Translations under genes and position numbers: made by a program
Notes under the pieces: generated by a model
Databases searched by the model: none
What the model saw: only the letters and a program-made list of their open reading frames with translations
What the model was told of the DNA's origin: nothing
Assembly (NCBI GenBank): GCA_964371835.1
Contig: CAYJOP010000020.1
Location: 1-27,357, forward strand
Direction of reading: 5' to 3'
Origin: CAYJAD01 sp964371835
GTDB taxonomy: Bacteria > Desulfobacterota > Desulfovibrionia > Desulfovibrionales > Desulfovibrionaceae
Length of the DNA stretch: 27,357 bases
Shown here: one piece after another, positions 15,719-24,400 of the stretch
Position numbering within the stretch: position 1 is the stretch's first letter
How the letters are laid out: every line of letters begins with the position of its first letter

Positions 15719-17776
15719 ATGCGAATGCTTAATCTAGGTTGCGGTAGCACCTTTCACTCCGACTGGGTAAATGTTGATTTTATTAACCACAATGGCAAGG
15801 TAATTGCCTATGACTTGCGCCTTGGTATACCATTTGCTGAGGCAAGTTTTGATGTGGTCTACCACTCGCATGTGCTTGAGCACATGCCCAAGGCTTGGGG
15901 CGAATTTTTCATAAAGGAATGTTTTAGAGTATTGCGACCAGGCGGATTACTTCGTGTTGTGGTTCCTGACTTAGAAAACATCGCCCAAGCTTATCTCAAA
16001 AGCCTTCAAGAAGCACGAGATGGTGATGAGGGTGCAAACCAACGCCACGAGTGGATGCTTGTTGAATTAATTGACCAGCTTACACGCTCACAAACTGGTG
16101 GCGAAATGCTAAATTGGTGGAAGCAACAGCCAGTTCCACAAGAAGATTTTATTATTGAACGCCTTGGCATGGAAGCAAAGAGCGGCATCAATTCATGTAA
16201 AGGCTTGCCAACCACTAAACCACACACTGCCCTTCCCCCCATAAATACAAATTTTTTACTAAGTGGCGAGCTTCATGCTTGGATGTATGACAAAGAGTCC
16301 TTAGCTCGTCTTTTAAAACAATACAATTTTACTGACATAAATTCAGTGGCACATAATGAAAGTGCCATCCCAAACATCACTACCTATGGCCTAGATACCA
16401 CGGCTGAAGGTCATGTCCGCAAACCAGACTCCTTGTTTATGGAGGCTAAAAAACCAAGCACTGAGCAAGTTGGCCTTGCCAATGTTGCCATGTTTTGCTT
16501 TGGAGATGAAGGCGGTGCGGCCATTGCAGGAATTCGACTGCATCATTCTTTAAAAAATACAGACATTAAGAGCAATATGTATGTGGCATCACAAAAATTT
16601 GCTAACGATCAAATTTATGTAGTGCCTTCAAAAATCACTGTACACGGGGGCGGAATTACCTGTGATGGGCCACAAGCTGAAAAAGCAGTTCGCCGTGAAA
16701 TTGCTTTTAGTAATCAAAAATTACTTTCTGCCATTAGACGTTATCCCAATAGACCTCAGGGCTCAGAGCATTTTTCCGTACCTAATCAATGCGTGCCCTT
16801 GCAGCATATACCATTTTTGGAAGATTTTAATTTTTTACATTTTCATTGGATTTCTGGTTTTTGTGACCCCAGTTTGGATTTTGAATTTTTGCAGGGCAAA
16901 AAAATCATCTGGACCTTGCATGACATGAACGCCTTCACTGGCGGTTGTCATTATAGCAATGGTTGCCGTAAGTTTGAAAGTATGTGTGGCTCTTGCCCTG
17001 AGCTTGGGTCTGCACAAGACAATGACCTTGCAAACCAAACTTGGAAAGCGCGCATGGCAACATATCGCAAGCTTGATATGAATATTATTGCACCAAGCAT
17101 ATGGCTTGCACAAGAAGCTAGAAAAAGTGCCTTGCTTGGCAATTTTCCTGTGCATCATATACCATATGCCCAACCGTTAAACGTTTTTCAGCCTTTAAAT
17201 AGAGAGGGTATACGCCAACAACTTGGCTTAAACCAAGAATCCTTGGCCTTGCTTTTTGCATCACAAAGCCTTGTTAACACAAGAAAAGGCGGTATTTATT
17301 TGGTGCAATTATTACATGCACTTGCTAAAACTGAGCTAAAAGATAACATTACTGTATTTATGCTAGGAAATAATTTGGCACCTGAATTTAACAACACAGG
17401 AATTAACGTACAATGCCTTGGACATATTGACGATACAACAAAAATGGCCGCCCTCTATAATGCAGCGGACGCTGTGCTTGTGCCCTCACTGGAGGACAAT
17501 TTGCCAAACGTCATTTGTGAGGCCTTAGGTTGCGGCACTCCTGTTGTGGCCTTTGCCAATGGTGGCATTGTTGACATGGTGCAACATGAAAAGACAGGCT
17601 ATCTTGCTGAAAGTAAAAATGTTAACCAACTATTACAAGGTGTTATTTGGGCAAACAATGCTCGTGGCAACCCTGTAACACGCAAACTCTGCCGTGCCTT
17701 TGCCCTTGAGCAATGGAACGAACCAAAAATTGCTAAAATCCACCGCGATTTATATGCATCACTGCTAAAATCATAA
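15719..17776 (+). CDS. fusion of SAM methyltransferase and family-4 glycosyltransferase
   Basis: The 685-residue protein joins two enzymes. Residues 1-130 are a class I SAM-dependent methyltransferase: LNLGCG (4-9), DFINHNGKVIAYDL, VVYHSHVLEHM and the FRVLRPGGLLRVVVPD strand. Residues about 245-685 are a GT4-type glycosyltransferase like WcaC: FGDEGGAAIAGIRLHHSL, WTLHDMNAFTGGCHYSNGC, CGSCPELG, IAPSIWLA, and the nucleotide-sugar motif EDNLPNVICEALGCG (592-606). The cysteine-rich HY..GC...CGSCP block is typical of that subgroup. It probably modifies a cell-surface or extracellular glycan; substrate and methyl acceptor are unknown. GGGAGG is eight bases before the ATG at 15719, 26 nt after ssb. 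The hairpin at 17788-17813 closes the transcript. Confidence 0.85.
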   Translation: MRMLNLGCGSTFHSDWVNVDFINHNGKVIAYDLRLGIPFAEASFDVVYHSHVLEHMPKAWGEFFIKECFRVLRPGGLLRVVVPDLENIAQAYLKSLQEARDGDEGANQRHEWMLVELIDQLTRSQTGGEMLNWWKQQPVPQEDFIIERLGMEAKSGINSCKGLPTTKPHTALPPINTNFLLSGELHAWMYDKESLARLLKQYNFTDINSVAHNESAIPNITTYGLDTTAEGHVRKPDSLFMEAKKPSTEQVGLANVAMFCFGDEGGAAIAGIRLHHSLKNTDIKSNMYVASQKFANDQIYVVPSKITVHGGGITCDGPQAEKAVRREIAFSNQKLLSAIRRYPNRPQGSEHFSVPNQCVPLQHIPFLEDFNFLHFHWISGFCDPSLDFEFLQGKKIIWTLHDMNAFTGGCHYSNGCRKFESMCGSCPELGSAQDNDLANQTWKARMATYRKLDMNIIAPSIWLAQEARKSALLGNFPVHHIPYAQPLNVFQPLNREGIRQQLGLNQESLALLFASQSLVNTRKGGIYLVQLLHALAKTELKDNITVFMLGNNLAPEFNNTGINVQCLGHIDDTTKMAALYNAADAVLVPSLEDNLPNVICEALGCGTPVVAFANGGIVDMVQHEKTGYLAESKNVNQLLQGVIWANNARGNPVTRKLCRAFALEQWNEPKIAKIHRDLYASLLKS

Positions 17777-17787
17777 CCTTACTATAA

Positions 17788-17813
17788 GGCCTCTGTACAA
17801 AAATACAGAGGCC
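17788..17813. terminator. bidirectional terminator between convergent genes
   Basis: GGCCTCTGTA (17788-17797) pairs perfectly with TACAGAGGCC (17804-17813) around a CAAAAA loop. It lies 12 nt after the glycosyltransferase stop and 56 nt beyond the stop of the converging ilvD. The T-runs on either side are poor, but the 10-bp GC-rich stem and the position support a shared terminator. Confidence 0.75.
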
Positions 17814-17868
17814 TAAAATTATCACATTGCTTAGTAAAAAACGTCAGCAAGCAAATTTCTCAAATTAG

Positions 17869-19539
17869 TTATTTATACACAGCGCCACTGGAGGCTGAAC
17901 TTACAAGCTTGGCATAGCGTCGCAATATGGGCGAGTTAATTTCCTTTACCACAGGTACATAGCTTGCCTTACGCTTTTTTAGTTCCTCAGCGCTGACCAA
18001 TAAATCAAGTACGCGGTTTGGTATGTCAATGCGAATAATATCACCATCTTGTACAAGACCTATATTACCGCCATCTGCCGCCTCTGGCGAAATATGTCCA
18101 ATGGCAGCGCCATTGGTACCACCAGAAAAACGTCCATCAGTTAGCAAGGCAACATCCTTACCCAAGCCCATGCCAGTTATGGCAGCGGTAGGCGAAAGCA
18201 TTTCACGCATACCCGGCCCACCCCTTGGGCCTTCATGGGTAATGACCACAGCGTCACCCTTTTCAATCTTTCCAGCCATAATAGCCTGCATGGCATCTTC
18301 TTCAGAGGTGAAAACCCTTGCCCTAACATCACGGCAAAGCATTTCCTCGGCCACAGCGGATTGCTTAACCACTGCGCCATCTGGTGCAAGTGATCCCTTC
18401 AAAATGGCAATGCCGCCTTGGGCTGAATATGCATTTTCAACAGTACGAATAACATCATCATTACTTATACTTGCACCAAGCTCAGCCAAGTTTTCACCAA
18501 CATTCTTACCAGTAACCGTTAGTGCAGACTCATTTATCAAGCCCACCTTCTTAAGCTCTGCCATCACAGCTGGTATGCCACCAGCCAGATGTAATTGTTC
18601 AATATGATGCTTGCCAGCTGGTGAAAGCTTACATAAATTTGGGGTCTTACGGCTAACACTATCAAAAATATCCAAGGATAAATCAAGCCCAGCCTCACGG
18701 AAAATAGCTGGCAAATGCAGTACAGTGTTGGTTGAACAGCCAAGCGCCATGTCCACTGCCACAGCATTGTTGATGGCCTCAGGACTTACAATATCTGATG
18801 GGCATATGTTCTTGTCCAAAAGTTCCATAACCTTCATGCCAGCTGTCTTAGCAAGTCGAATTCTGGCAGCAGTGGTTGCCACAGTTGTACCATTATATGG
18901 CAAGGCAAGACCTATGGTTTCTGACAAACAATTCATGGAGTTAGCCGTAAACATGCCAGCGCAAGACCCACAGCCAGGGCAAGCACCTTCTGCCAGCTCC
19001 TCAAGTTCACTCTCAGTCATTAAGCCACGCTTAACACGTCCAACACCTTCAAATACTGAAATTAAATCCGACCTAGTTCCATCCTTACCAGCTGCACCTG
19101 CCTGCATTGGCCCACCACTTATCAAAATTGACGGTACATTTAAGCGCAGCATGGCCATCAGCATACCAGGAACACTTTTGTCGCAGTTGGGTATGAACAC
19201 AAGTGCATCAAAAGGATGAGCGCAAGCCATTATTTCAATAGAATCTGCTATAATTTCACGAGAAGGTAAGGAATAATGCATACCAGCATGGTTCATGGCA
19301 AGGCCGTCACACACAGCTATGGCTGGAAACTCAAGCGGTACCCCACCAGCCAAGCGCACACCAGACTTCACAGCCTCGGCAATTTTGTGCAAATGAATAT
19401 GTCCAGGCACTATCTCATTGGCAGCATTTACAACACCTATAAGTGGCCTATCCATCTCCTCGCGGGTTAAGCCTAGCGAATACAACAATGACCTATGTGG
19501 TGCTTTTTCCAAACCTGCTGTCATTTTTTTACTACGCAT
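17869..19539 (-). CDS. ilvD: dihydroxy-acid dehydratase
   Basis: IlvD dehydrates 2,3-dihydroxy-isovalerate and 2,3-dihydroxy-3-methylvalerate in valine, leucine and isoleucine synthesis, using an iron-sulfur cluster. The 556-residue product has full family length. PNCDKSVPGMLMA (Cys119, Lys121), CPGCGSCAGMFTANSMNCL (Cys193), GPRGGPGMREML and DGRFSGGTNGAAIGHISPEA are all present. At the first cluster motif the usual cysteine is absent: NAANEIVPGHIHL (38-50) stands where many dehydratases have a PCN-type motif, as in a large group of homologues from anaerobes. AAGGA lies before the ATG. It is the only confident minus-strand gene, convergent with the glycosyltransferase. Confidence 0.97.
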   Translation of the reverse strand: MRSKKMTAGLEKAPHRSLLYSLGLTREEMDRPLIGVVNAANEIVPGHIHLHKIAEAVKSGVRLAGGVPLEFPAIAVCDGLAMNHAGMHYSLPSREIIADSIEIMACAHPFDALVFIPNCDKSVPGMLMAMLRLNVPSILISGGPMQAGAAGKDGTRSDLISVFEGVGRVKRGLMTESELEELAEGACPGCGSCAGMFTANSMNCLSETIGLALPYNGTTVATTAARIRLAKTAGMKVMELLDKNICPSDIVSPEAINNAVAVDMALGCSTNTVLHLPAIFREAGLDLSLDIFDSVSRKTPNLCKLSPAGKHHIEQLHLAGGIPAVMAELKKVGLINESALTVTGKNVGENLAELGASISNDDVIRTVENAYSAQGGIAILKGSLAPDGAVVKQSAVAEEMLCRDVRARVFTSEEDAMQAIMAGKIEKGDAVVITHEGPRGGPGMREMLSPTAAITGMGLGKDVALLTDGRFSGGTNGAAIGHISPEAADGGNIGLVQDGDIIRIDIPNRVLDLLVSAEELKKRKASYVPVVKEINSPILRRYAKLVSSASSGAVYK

Positions 19540-19551
19540 ATTATTTCCTTC

Positions 19552-19650
19552 TTATTCAGTACTTTTAAGTTTTTTACACAATTTTTGTGCAAATGCTGTT
19601 GAAAAATCAAGGCAACAAATATCAAAAATAGGCTTGCCTTGCTCGCCCAT
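19552..19650 (-). CDS. possible 32-residue leader ORF before ilvD
   Basis: An ATG at 19650 opens a 33-codon frame ending in TAA at 19552, 12 nt before the ilvD start; the ilvD ribosome site lies directly after its stop. The product begins MGEQGKPIFDICCLDF and continues with a basic tail (KLCKKLKSTE), and has three cysteines. There is no good ribosome site before it and an in-frame stop directly precedes the ATG. It is not rich in Ile, Leu and Val to the degree expected of a classical attenuation peptide. It could be a real small protein, a translational coupler, or chance. Confidence 0.35.
   Translation of the reverse strand: MGEQGKPIFDICCLDFSTAFAQKLCKKLKSTE
19608..19641 (-). terminator. possible attenuator hairpin in the ilvD leader
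   Basis: Read on the minus strand, CAAGGCAA (19641-19634) pairs with TTGCCTTG (19615-19608) around an 18-nt loop and is followed by ATTTTTC. This is the shape of an intrinsic terminator pointing toward ilvD, about 70 nt before its start. It overlaps the 32-codon frame, so translation of that frame could affect folding. The large loop lowers confidence. Confidence 0.35.
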
Positions 19651-20210
19651 TTATACAATTTATAAAATTAACAGCTCATTTGAAAGACTAAAATATTTCA
19701 AATTCCTGCTAGCCATGAAAGCTACACTTTTTGTCAATCATTGGTCAAGGCCGCAAACCTTAGTAAGCATAAAAAATATACTTGCTAAATACTGTTCAAT
19801 CTTTATAACATAGGGAAATTTTTATTCATTTTACTCTAAAATAAATAACCTTATAAAGCATCCATGTTGTCAACCACACTTACTGCAAATGTTTTTGCGT
19901 CAAATTCTTTGGCAATTTATGGCTTATTTTGAGCAAAAATTGTCTTAAAATTATTACAAAATGCTTGCTTTTTTATAATTAGCATTCTATATAGAATTAA
20001 TCCGTCATCACTGAGCTGCTAACGGTAGTGCCATATACAAGCATTAAACTTCAGGTATATTTCTACTTTTAGGCAATTGAACGAAAGCTAGTGGCACAAT
20101 ATATAGTGTTCATTCTTGATTTATGGGTCGTGCTGACTTTGCCAGCGCGTTTTGATGCCAAAGGCATATGCAATTTAGTAAAAACGGCACTTAGCCACAA
20201 GAGCATTGTA
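19651..20210. other. divergent intergenic region between ilvD and the RTX genes
   Basis: No supported gene lies in these 560 bases. They should hold the ilvD promoter on the minus strand, for which I found no clean -35/-10 pair, and the promoter of the short RTX gene. A perfect 14-bp palindrome, ATTCTATATAGAAT, lies at 19984-19997. A GC-rich hairpin CGTGCTG/CAGCGCG (20129-20135, 20143-20149, one wobble) lies 60 nt before the short RTX gene. A GTG-started frame from 20091 runs into that gene but is not the preferred start. Confidence 0.5.
19965..19997 (+). promoter_or_regulatory. promoter-like block and palindrome upstream of the short RTX gene
   Basis: TTGCTT (19965-19970), 17 nt, then TATATA (19988-19993), with a consensus TATAAT also at 19974-19979. 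The -10 region overlaps the 14-bp palindrome at 19984-19997. The block resembles the CTTGC-initiated block upstream of the second RTX gene (20930-20967), including a shared GAATTAA just after it. Confidence 0.35.
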
Positions 20211-20759
20211 ATGTATAATTTTTTGCTACAAAAAACGCAAGTAGACCAATCTACTACCTCTGATGATGGTTCTGAAATCACCATAATGACAACCAATGAC
20301 TATAATATCAATAATAACATTCAAAGCGCCGATGTTATTTATGCTGGCTACGGGGACGATATTATCTTTGGTGACATGGGTGATTTTATATTTGCCGAGG
20401 AAGGCGATCACATTATAGATATGCCTGACACCTTTAATTTTAATGATATTTTAGTTGATACTGGTGAAGGCATGGATGTGTTGCTAATTGGCGCTGCAAA
20501 CCTTTATGATGCAAAGTCAATGCTTGGCACACCAGATATTACTAACACAGAAATAATCATTGTAGGTGATAATATTAAGGGTGGGACCGCTGAAGAAATA
20601 TTTACAGAAATTAATATTAACACCAATGGTAATATGTATGAACTTAGCTCCTCAAACTGGGCAAAAGTTACTTCTAGTGATGGTTACACCGAACTTACAA
20701 AGACTGATGACACCTCCATTACAATCTTGGTTGAAACGGTTAAACTAAATTTTTGCTAA
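20211..20759 (+). CDS. short RTX-type protein, internally deleted paralogue
   Basis: This 182-residue protein is a head-to-tail miniature of the next gene. Its first residues MYNFLLQKTQVDQST match MSDILLQKPQAGQVVT of the 1087-residue paralogue. From about residue 20 it matches only that paralogue's C-terminal domain: ITIMTTNDY, ADVIYAGYGDDIIFGDMGD, VLLIGAANLYDAKSMLG, ITNTEIIIVGDNI and SITILVETVKLNF. About 900 internal residues are missing. The C-terminal type I secretion region seems intact, so it may still be exported, or it may be a decaying remnant. The ATG at 20211 is chosen from the paralogue's start; its ribosome site is poor and the conserved leader of the other two genes is absent or unrecognisable. 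Confidence 0.6.
   Translation: MYNFLLQKTQVDQSTTSDDGSEITIMTTNDYNINNNIQSADVIYAGYGDDIIFGDMGDFIFAEEGDHIIDMPDTFNFNDILVDTGEGMDVLLIGAANLYDAKSMLGTPDITNTEIIIVGDNIKGGTAEEIFTEININTNGNMYELSSSNWAKVTSSDGYTELTKTDDTSITILVETVKLNFC
20328..20759 (+). repeat. direct repeat of the RTX C-terminal domain, copy A
   Basis: This 432-bp segment is clearly homologous to 24306-24734, from the ADxIYAGYGDD codons to the stop, with one extra codon. The start of a third, more diverged copy is in the gene at the window end. Such repeats are likely substrates for recombination between the tandem genes. Confidence 0.8.
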
Positions 20760-20790
20760 GTGTATTTCTACCTATCTAAATATACATAGT
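20760..20790 (+). terminator. weak terminator candidate after the short RTX gene
   Basis: TGTA-TTT and AAA-TA-TACA can pair imperfectly just after the stop, followed by a TAG and seven T residues. The stem is AT-rich and bulged. Confidence 0.25.
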
Positions 20791-20930
20791 TTTTTTAATT
20801 GAAAATTTTAATCTTTTTCTTGTACAAAGCATAACCAATAAACCACATCAAAAACCTTTTCCCTTGCACTGGCGCACTTTTTAAGTATTAATAGCTACAG
20901 TAAATTTTTTAAAATAATTCTTAAAAAAAC

Positions 20931-20959
20931 TTGCAATTGCATAAATCATATTGTAAATA
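20931..20959 (+). promoter_or_regulatory. promoter candidate for the 1087-residue RTX gene
   Basis: TTGCAA (20931-20936), 17 nt, TAAATA (20954-20959). It would give a 5' untranslated region of about 500 nt that includes the whole conserved leader. A related CTTGCAA block lies at 24936-24942 before the third RTX gene, but there the spacing to a -10 is less clear. Confidence 0.4.
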
Positions 20960-21050
20960 TGAATTAAGCAACATTTGTTCCTTTGTTTGCACATGTCAGA
21001 TGCAAAATATTGCAATCATGTCAATTGTGTGTAGGATTATGTTAAGCTCA

Positions 21051-21433
21051 AATTGATGTCTTTGACATCCTCATCTATATATTGGATGTATTTTAGAAGT
21101 TTTGCTGGCTTTCTGGCTAGTATAAACAAGGTGAACGGCACTTTACTTTAATACATCTGGCGAAAAATCCGATTATTTTTCGACCGTTCGCTGATTCATA
21201 TTTATCCAGCGACCTCACATGCTTCCGTATATACGTTCTGCATTTTATTCATGAGCGTAGTACTTTCTCGTATGTATACTTTTTACATTCAGAGCAAAGT
21301 GCGGGTGGTAATGCATATTGCATTGTCATTAATTAGGGGTTTGTTGGATACCAACTTTTTATTATACCCTCATAATGTCCTTAGCCACCCACGGTGTCAT
21401 ATTGTTTGTGTATATTTACACTTTCAAAATTTA
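21051..21433 (+). ncRNA. conserved structured leader, copy 1 (candidate cis-regulatory RNA)
   Basis: This gene-free stretch is strongly similar to 25055-25405 and both end just upstream of an RTX gene. Helices seen: GATGTC/GACATC (21055-21060, 21064-21069); GATGTATT/AATACATC (21085-21092, 21150-21157) enclosing TGCTG/CGGCA (21103-21107, 21136-21140); CGAAAAAT/ATTTTTCG (21161-21168, 21175-21182); TCGCTG/CAGCGA (21188-21193, 21207-21212); TACGTTC/GAGCGTA (21232-21238, 21253-21259); and CATTA..AGGG/CCCT..TAATG (21327-21377) capped by GTTGG-ATA-CCAAC (21343-21355). Against copy 2 the second helix has two compensatory changes. I do not recognise a known riboswitch class. No ORF is conserved between the copies. 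Confidence 0.7.
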
Positions 21434-21452
21434 GTGAATTATAACAATTCAC
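21434..21452 (+). promoter_or_regulatory. hairpin next to the ribosome site, present in copy 1 only
   Basis: GTGAATT (21434-21440) and AATTCAC (21446-21452) form a 7-bp stem with an ATAAC loop, six bases before the AAAAGGA ribosome site (21458-21463). The third RTX gene lacks this stem; its leader is about 43 nt shorter overall. Confidence 0.45.
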
Positions 21453-21470
21453 AGCACAAAAGGATTTATT

Positions 21471-24400
21471 ATGTCTGATATTTTATTACAAAAACCACAA
21501 GCAGGCCAAGTGGTAACAGTCACTCCTCAAGCAGATGATAGGATCATTCTTGATTTTGATGCTAATGATGCATTCCTTGAGCGTGAAGATAACAACCTAA
21601 ACATGTCTTTTGAAGATGAATCTGCTATTATTTTACAAGATTTTTATGTGGCTTATACCGCTGACAATATGCCCATATTTATCATTGGGGAAGAAATTGT
21701 TGACGGCGACACATTCTTTGCAGCTTTAACTAGTGAACTCAAGCCAGCCGCTGGCAATGAGAGTTCAAGCGGTAGCGGATTTTCTGTTCAATTGATTTCT
21801 GGCTCCTTACAAGAAGGTCTTCATAGCTTGGGTGGTGTGGAAAGTGGATTTACTCCTGGTGAACAAAGAGATGGCATGAGAGCTTTACAACCCACTGACG
21901 AAACTGCACCTGACGCCGAAGTTACAGGTGACGTTACCTTACAACTTGAAGGTGATGATAATTTCATCAATGCAGTTGAAGAAGCTGACGGAATTACACT
22001 TAGTGGTATCATATCCAATGTGAGTGGGGAAGTTTCAAATTTAGTAGTTGTTATTGACTCTATTGAATATACAGTGGCCAATGGTGGATTAACCCTAAAC
22101 GGTAATGAATTTACTGTAACAGTACCTAACGGAACCTTAGCAGATGGCAACTACACCGCAACTGTAACTGGCACTGTTACTGATGGAGATGGCAACACGC
22201 TGAACCTAAGTGCACAGCAAGACTTCACCTTGGACACTGTATTTGGTGATGGCACTGACACAACCACGCTAACACTTGACTCCATTGAAGATGATGGCAT
22301 TATTGATGAAAAAGAACTACCTGACGGCATTGAAGTGTCAGGTACTGTGACTGGCCTTTTCTCAAACGGCGATACAGTAACAATTAACGTGCTTGATACT
22401 AATGGCAATCCTGTGCTTGATGACAATGGTAACCCATATATAGTTACAACAACTGTTGATGCAGCTGGTAACTTTAATGCAACACTTGATGGCAAATACT
22501 ATGATGACGGTAAGTACACTTTAAGTGCTACAGTTGCTGCAACTGATGACATTGGCAACACTAATTCAGCTAGCGATTCTAAGGATGTAGTTGTTTCTTC
22601 TACAACTATGGAGCTAGAAGTTGATGATGTTGTTGGCGACAGATATTATAATGAAAACGTAACTGGCAAAATTGACGTTAATTTTAATGGCAACCCTGAA
22701 GACTTTACCTTTATTGTTAAAATTGGTGGCAAGGAGTATGAGGTTGAAGCTTCAACAGGTGGCACCATTAAGCTTCCTTCCACAGGACTACCCGGCAATA
22801 GCCAAAGTGAAGTTATTATCACACCAGTGCCAGGCAAAGAAGGTGAATATACTTTTACTTACATTCCTTACGGAACTGGAAGTTCTGATGCCAAGGTTGA
22901 ATTTGAAATTGTTCTTGAACAAAAAGAAACTGGGCACACAGAAGTTGGTGATGTTAAGGTTGATACAATCCATCGTGACATTGAAGTAGTAAATATTGGC
23001 AATTTTAATCAATACTCCACCAACATGACCATTGAAGGTGAATACAGCGGCCCCAACTTAAGACCTTATAACTATAGTCAATTACAGCATTATTTTAACT
23101 CTAACAGAGAACATGATTTTGTTATTGAGGGTACGCAAATTGGTACAGGTTATAGAACCACTCACCTTACAACACACAATGGTGACGACCAAATTACTAT
23201 AAATTCAACTGGAAGTGCTATTTATGCATACAATAACAACCGTTATCATGGTGATACTACCAACATAAATATGGGTAATGGTAACGATGAGCTAACACTT
23301 AATGTGCAAAATTCGTCTGGTGACAAATACGGTATCTTAACCACTAGCACAGGATCACGTGCTTATACTGCTAGTAATGTCAACATGGGCAATGATGACG
23401 ACATATTAAATATTAATATTATTAATAACACTGGCCAAGGACGAGCAATTTGGACACAAGGTGAAGGAGGCCACACCAATGTAAACATGGGAAGTGGCAA
23501 TGATGAAATCAATATCAATGTTACAGGCAATAGTGCTGGTTACGGTGTTGCTTCATATGGTGGCACCTCTAACGTAAACTTGAACGCTGGCAACGATACT
23601 GTCACAATAAATGTTAGTGAAAACAGAGGAAATGCCTACGGAATTTATGCTGCAAGACAAGGCCATGGAGCTTCAAAAACAGCTAATATCAACTTAGGTG
23701 AAGATAACGATACACTCACAATTAATGTGCATAATAATAATGGCGCAGGCTACGGATTATACTCTCATCGCTCCAATGGTCCAGCTCCTGCTGCAAATGT
23801 GCGTATGGGTTCAGGTAACGACAACTTAATAGTTGATGTTACAGGCAATAAGAACGGTAACTACGCACTATTTTCCAACTTGAGCTCAAACAATATCTAT
23901 GGCGAAGCAAACGATGATAATATTTCACTCAATGGATATATTGCAACTAATGGAGGCACAAACCTCATTGATGGTGGCGCTGACCACGACACTTTAGCTC
24001 TTACAAATACTGTATCTAACAATAGCATGACCTTTAAGGGCGATGCTGACAATCTTGATATGCACTATGGAGCTGGTAGTAAGCAAGCTGACATCAATAA
24101 CATGGAAGAAATCCGCTTTGGCTGGGAATTTGACGCTAAATCAGACCAATTTGTAAAAGCCACTGACCACAACGGAGATGGTCAAGATGACGCAGTTGCT
24201 GCTAACTACAATGTGGACTTTAGCCAAGTTGCTGCCGCAGCTGATGGCTCTGGCCTTACTATTATTACAGCTGATGGCAATGACACAATCAAAGGAACTC
24301 AAGGGGCCGACGAAATCTACGCTGGATACGGAGACGATATCATCTTTGGCGACATGGGTGACAAAATCTTTGCTGAGGCAGGCGACGACCTTATTGATAT

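Noticed and set aside
18023..19219. Long plus-strand frames of 194 and 202 residues opposite ilvD
   Set aside because: They lie entirely antisense to a clear dihydroxy-acid dehydratase, their translations are low in recognisable motifs, and they arise from the codon bias of ilvD.
20091..20210. GTG start adding 40 residues to the short RTX protein
   Set aside because: The paralogues start at the residue matching position 20211, and type I secretion substrates do not need an N-terminal hydrophobic signal.
23172..23890. A CRISPR-like array
   Set aside because: The repeats are degenerate at the DNA level, in frame and of coding origin, with no constant spacer length.
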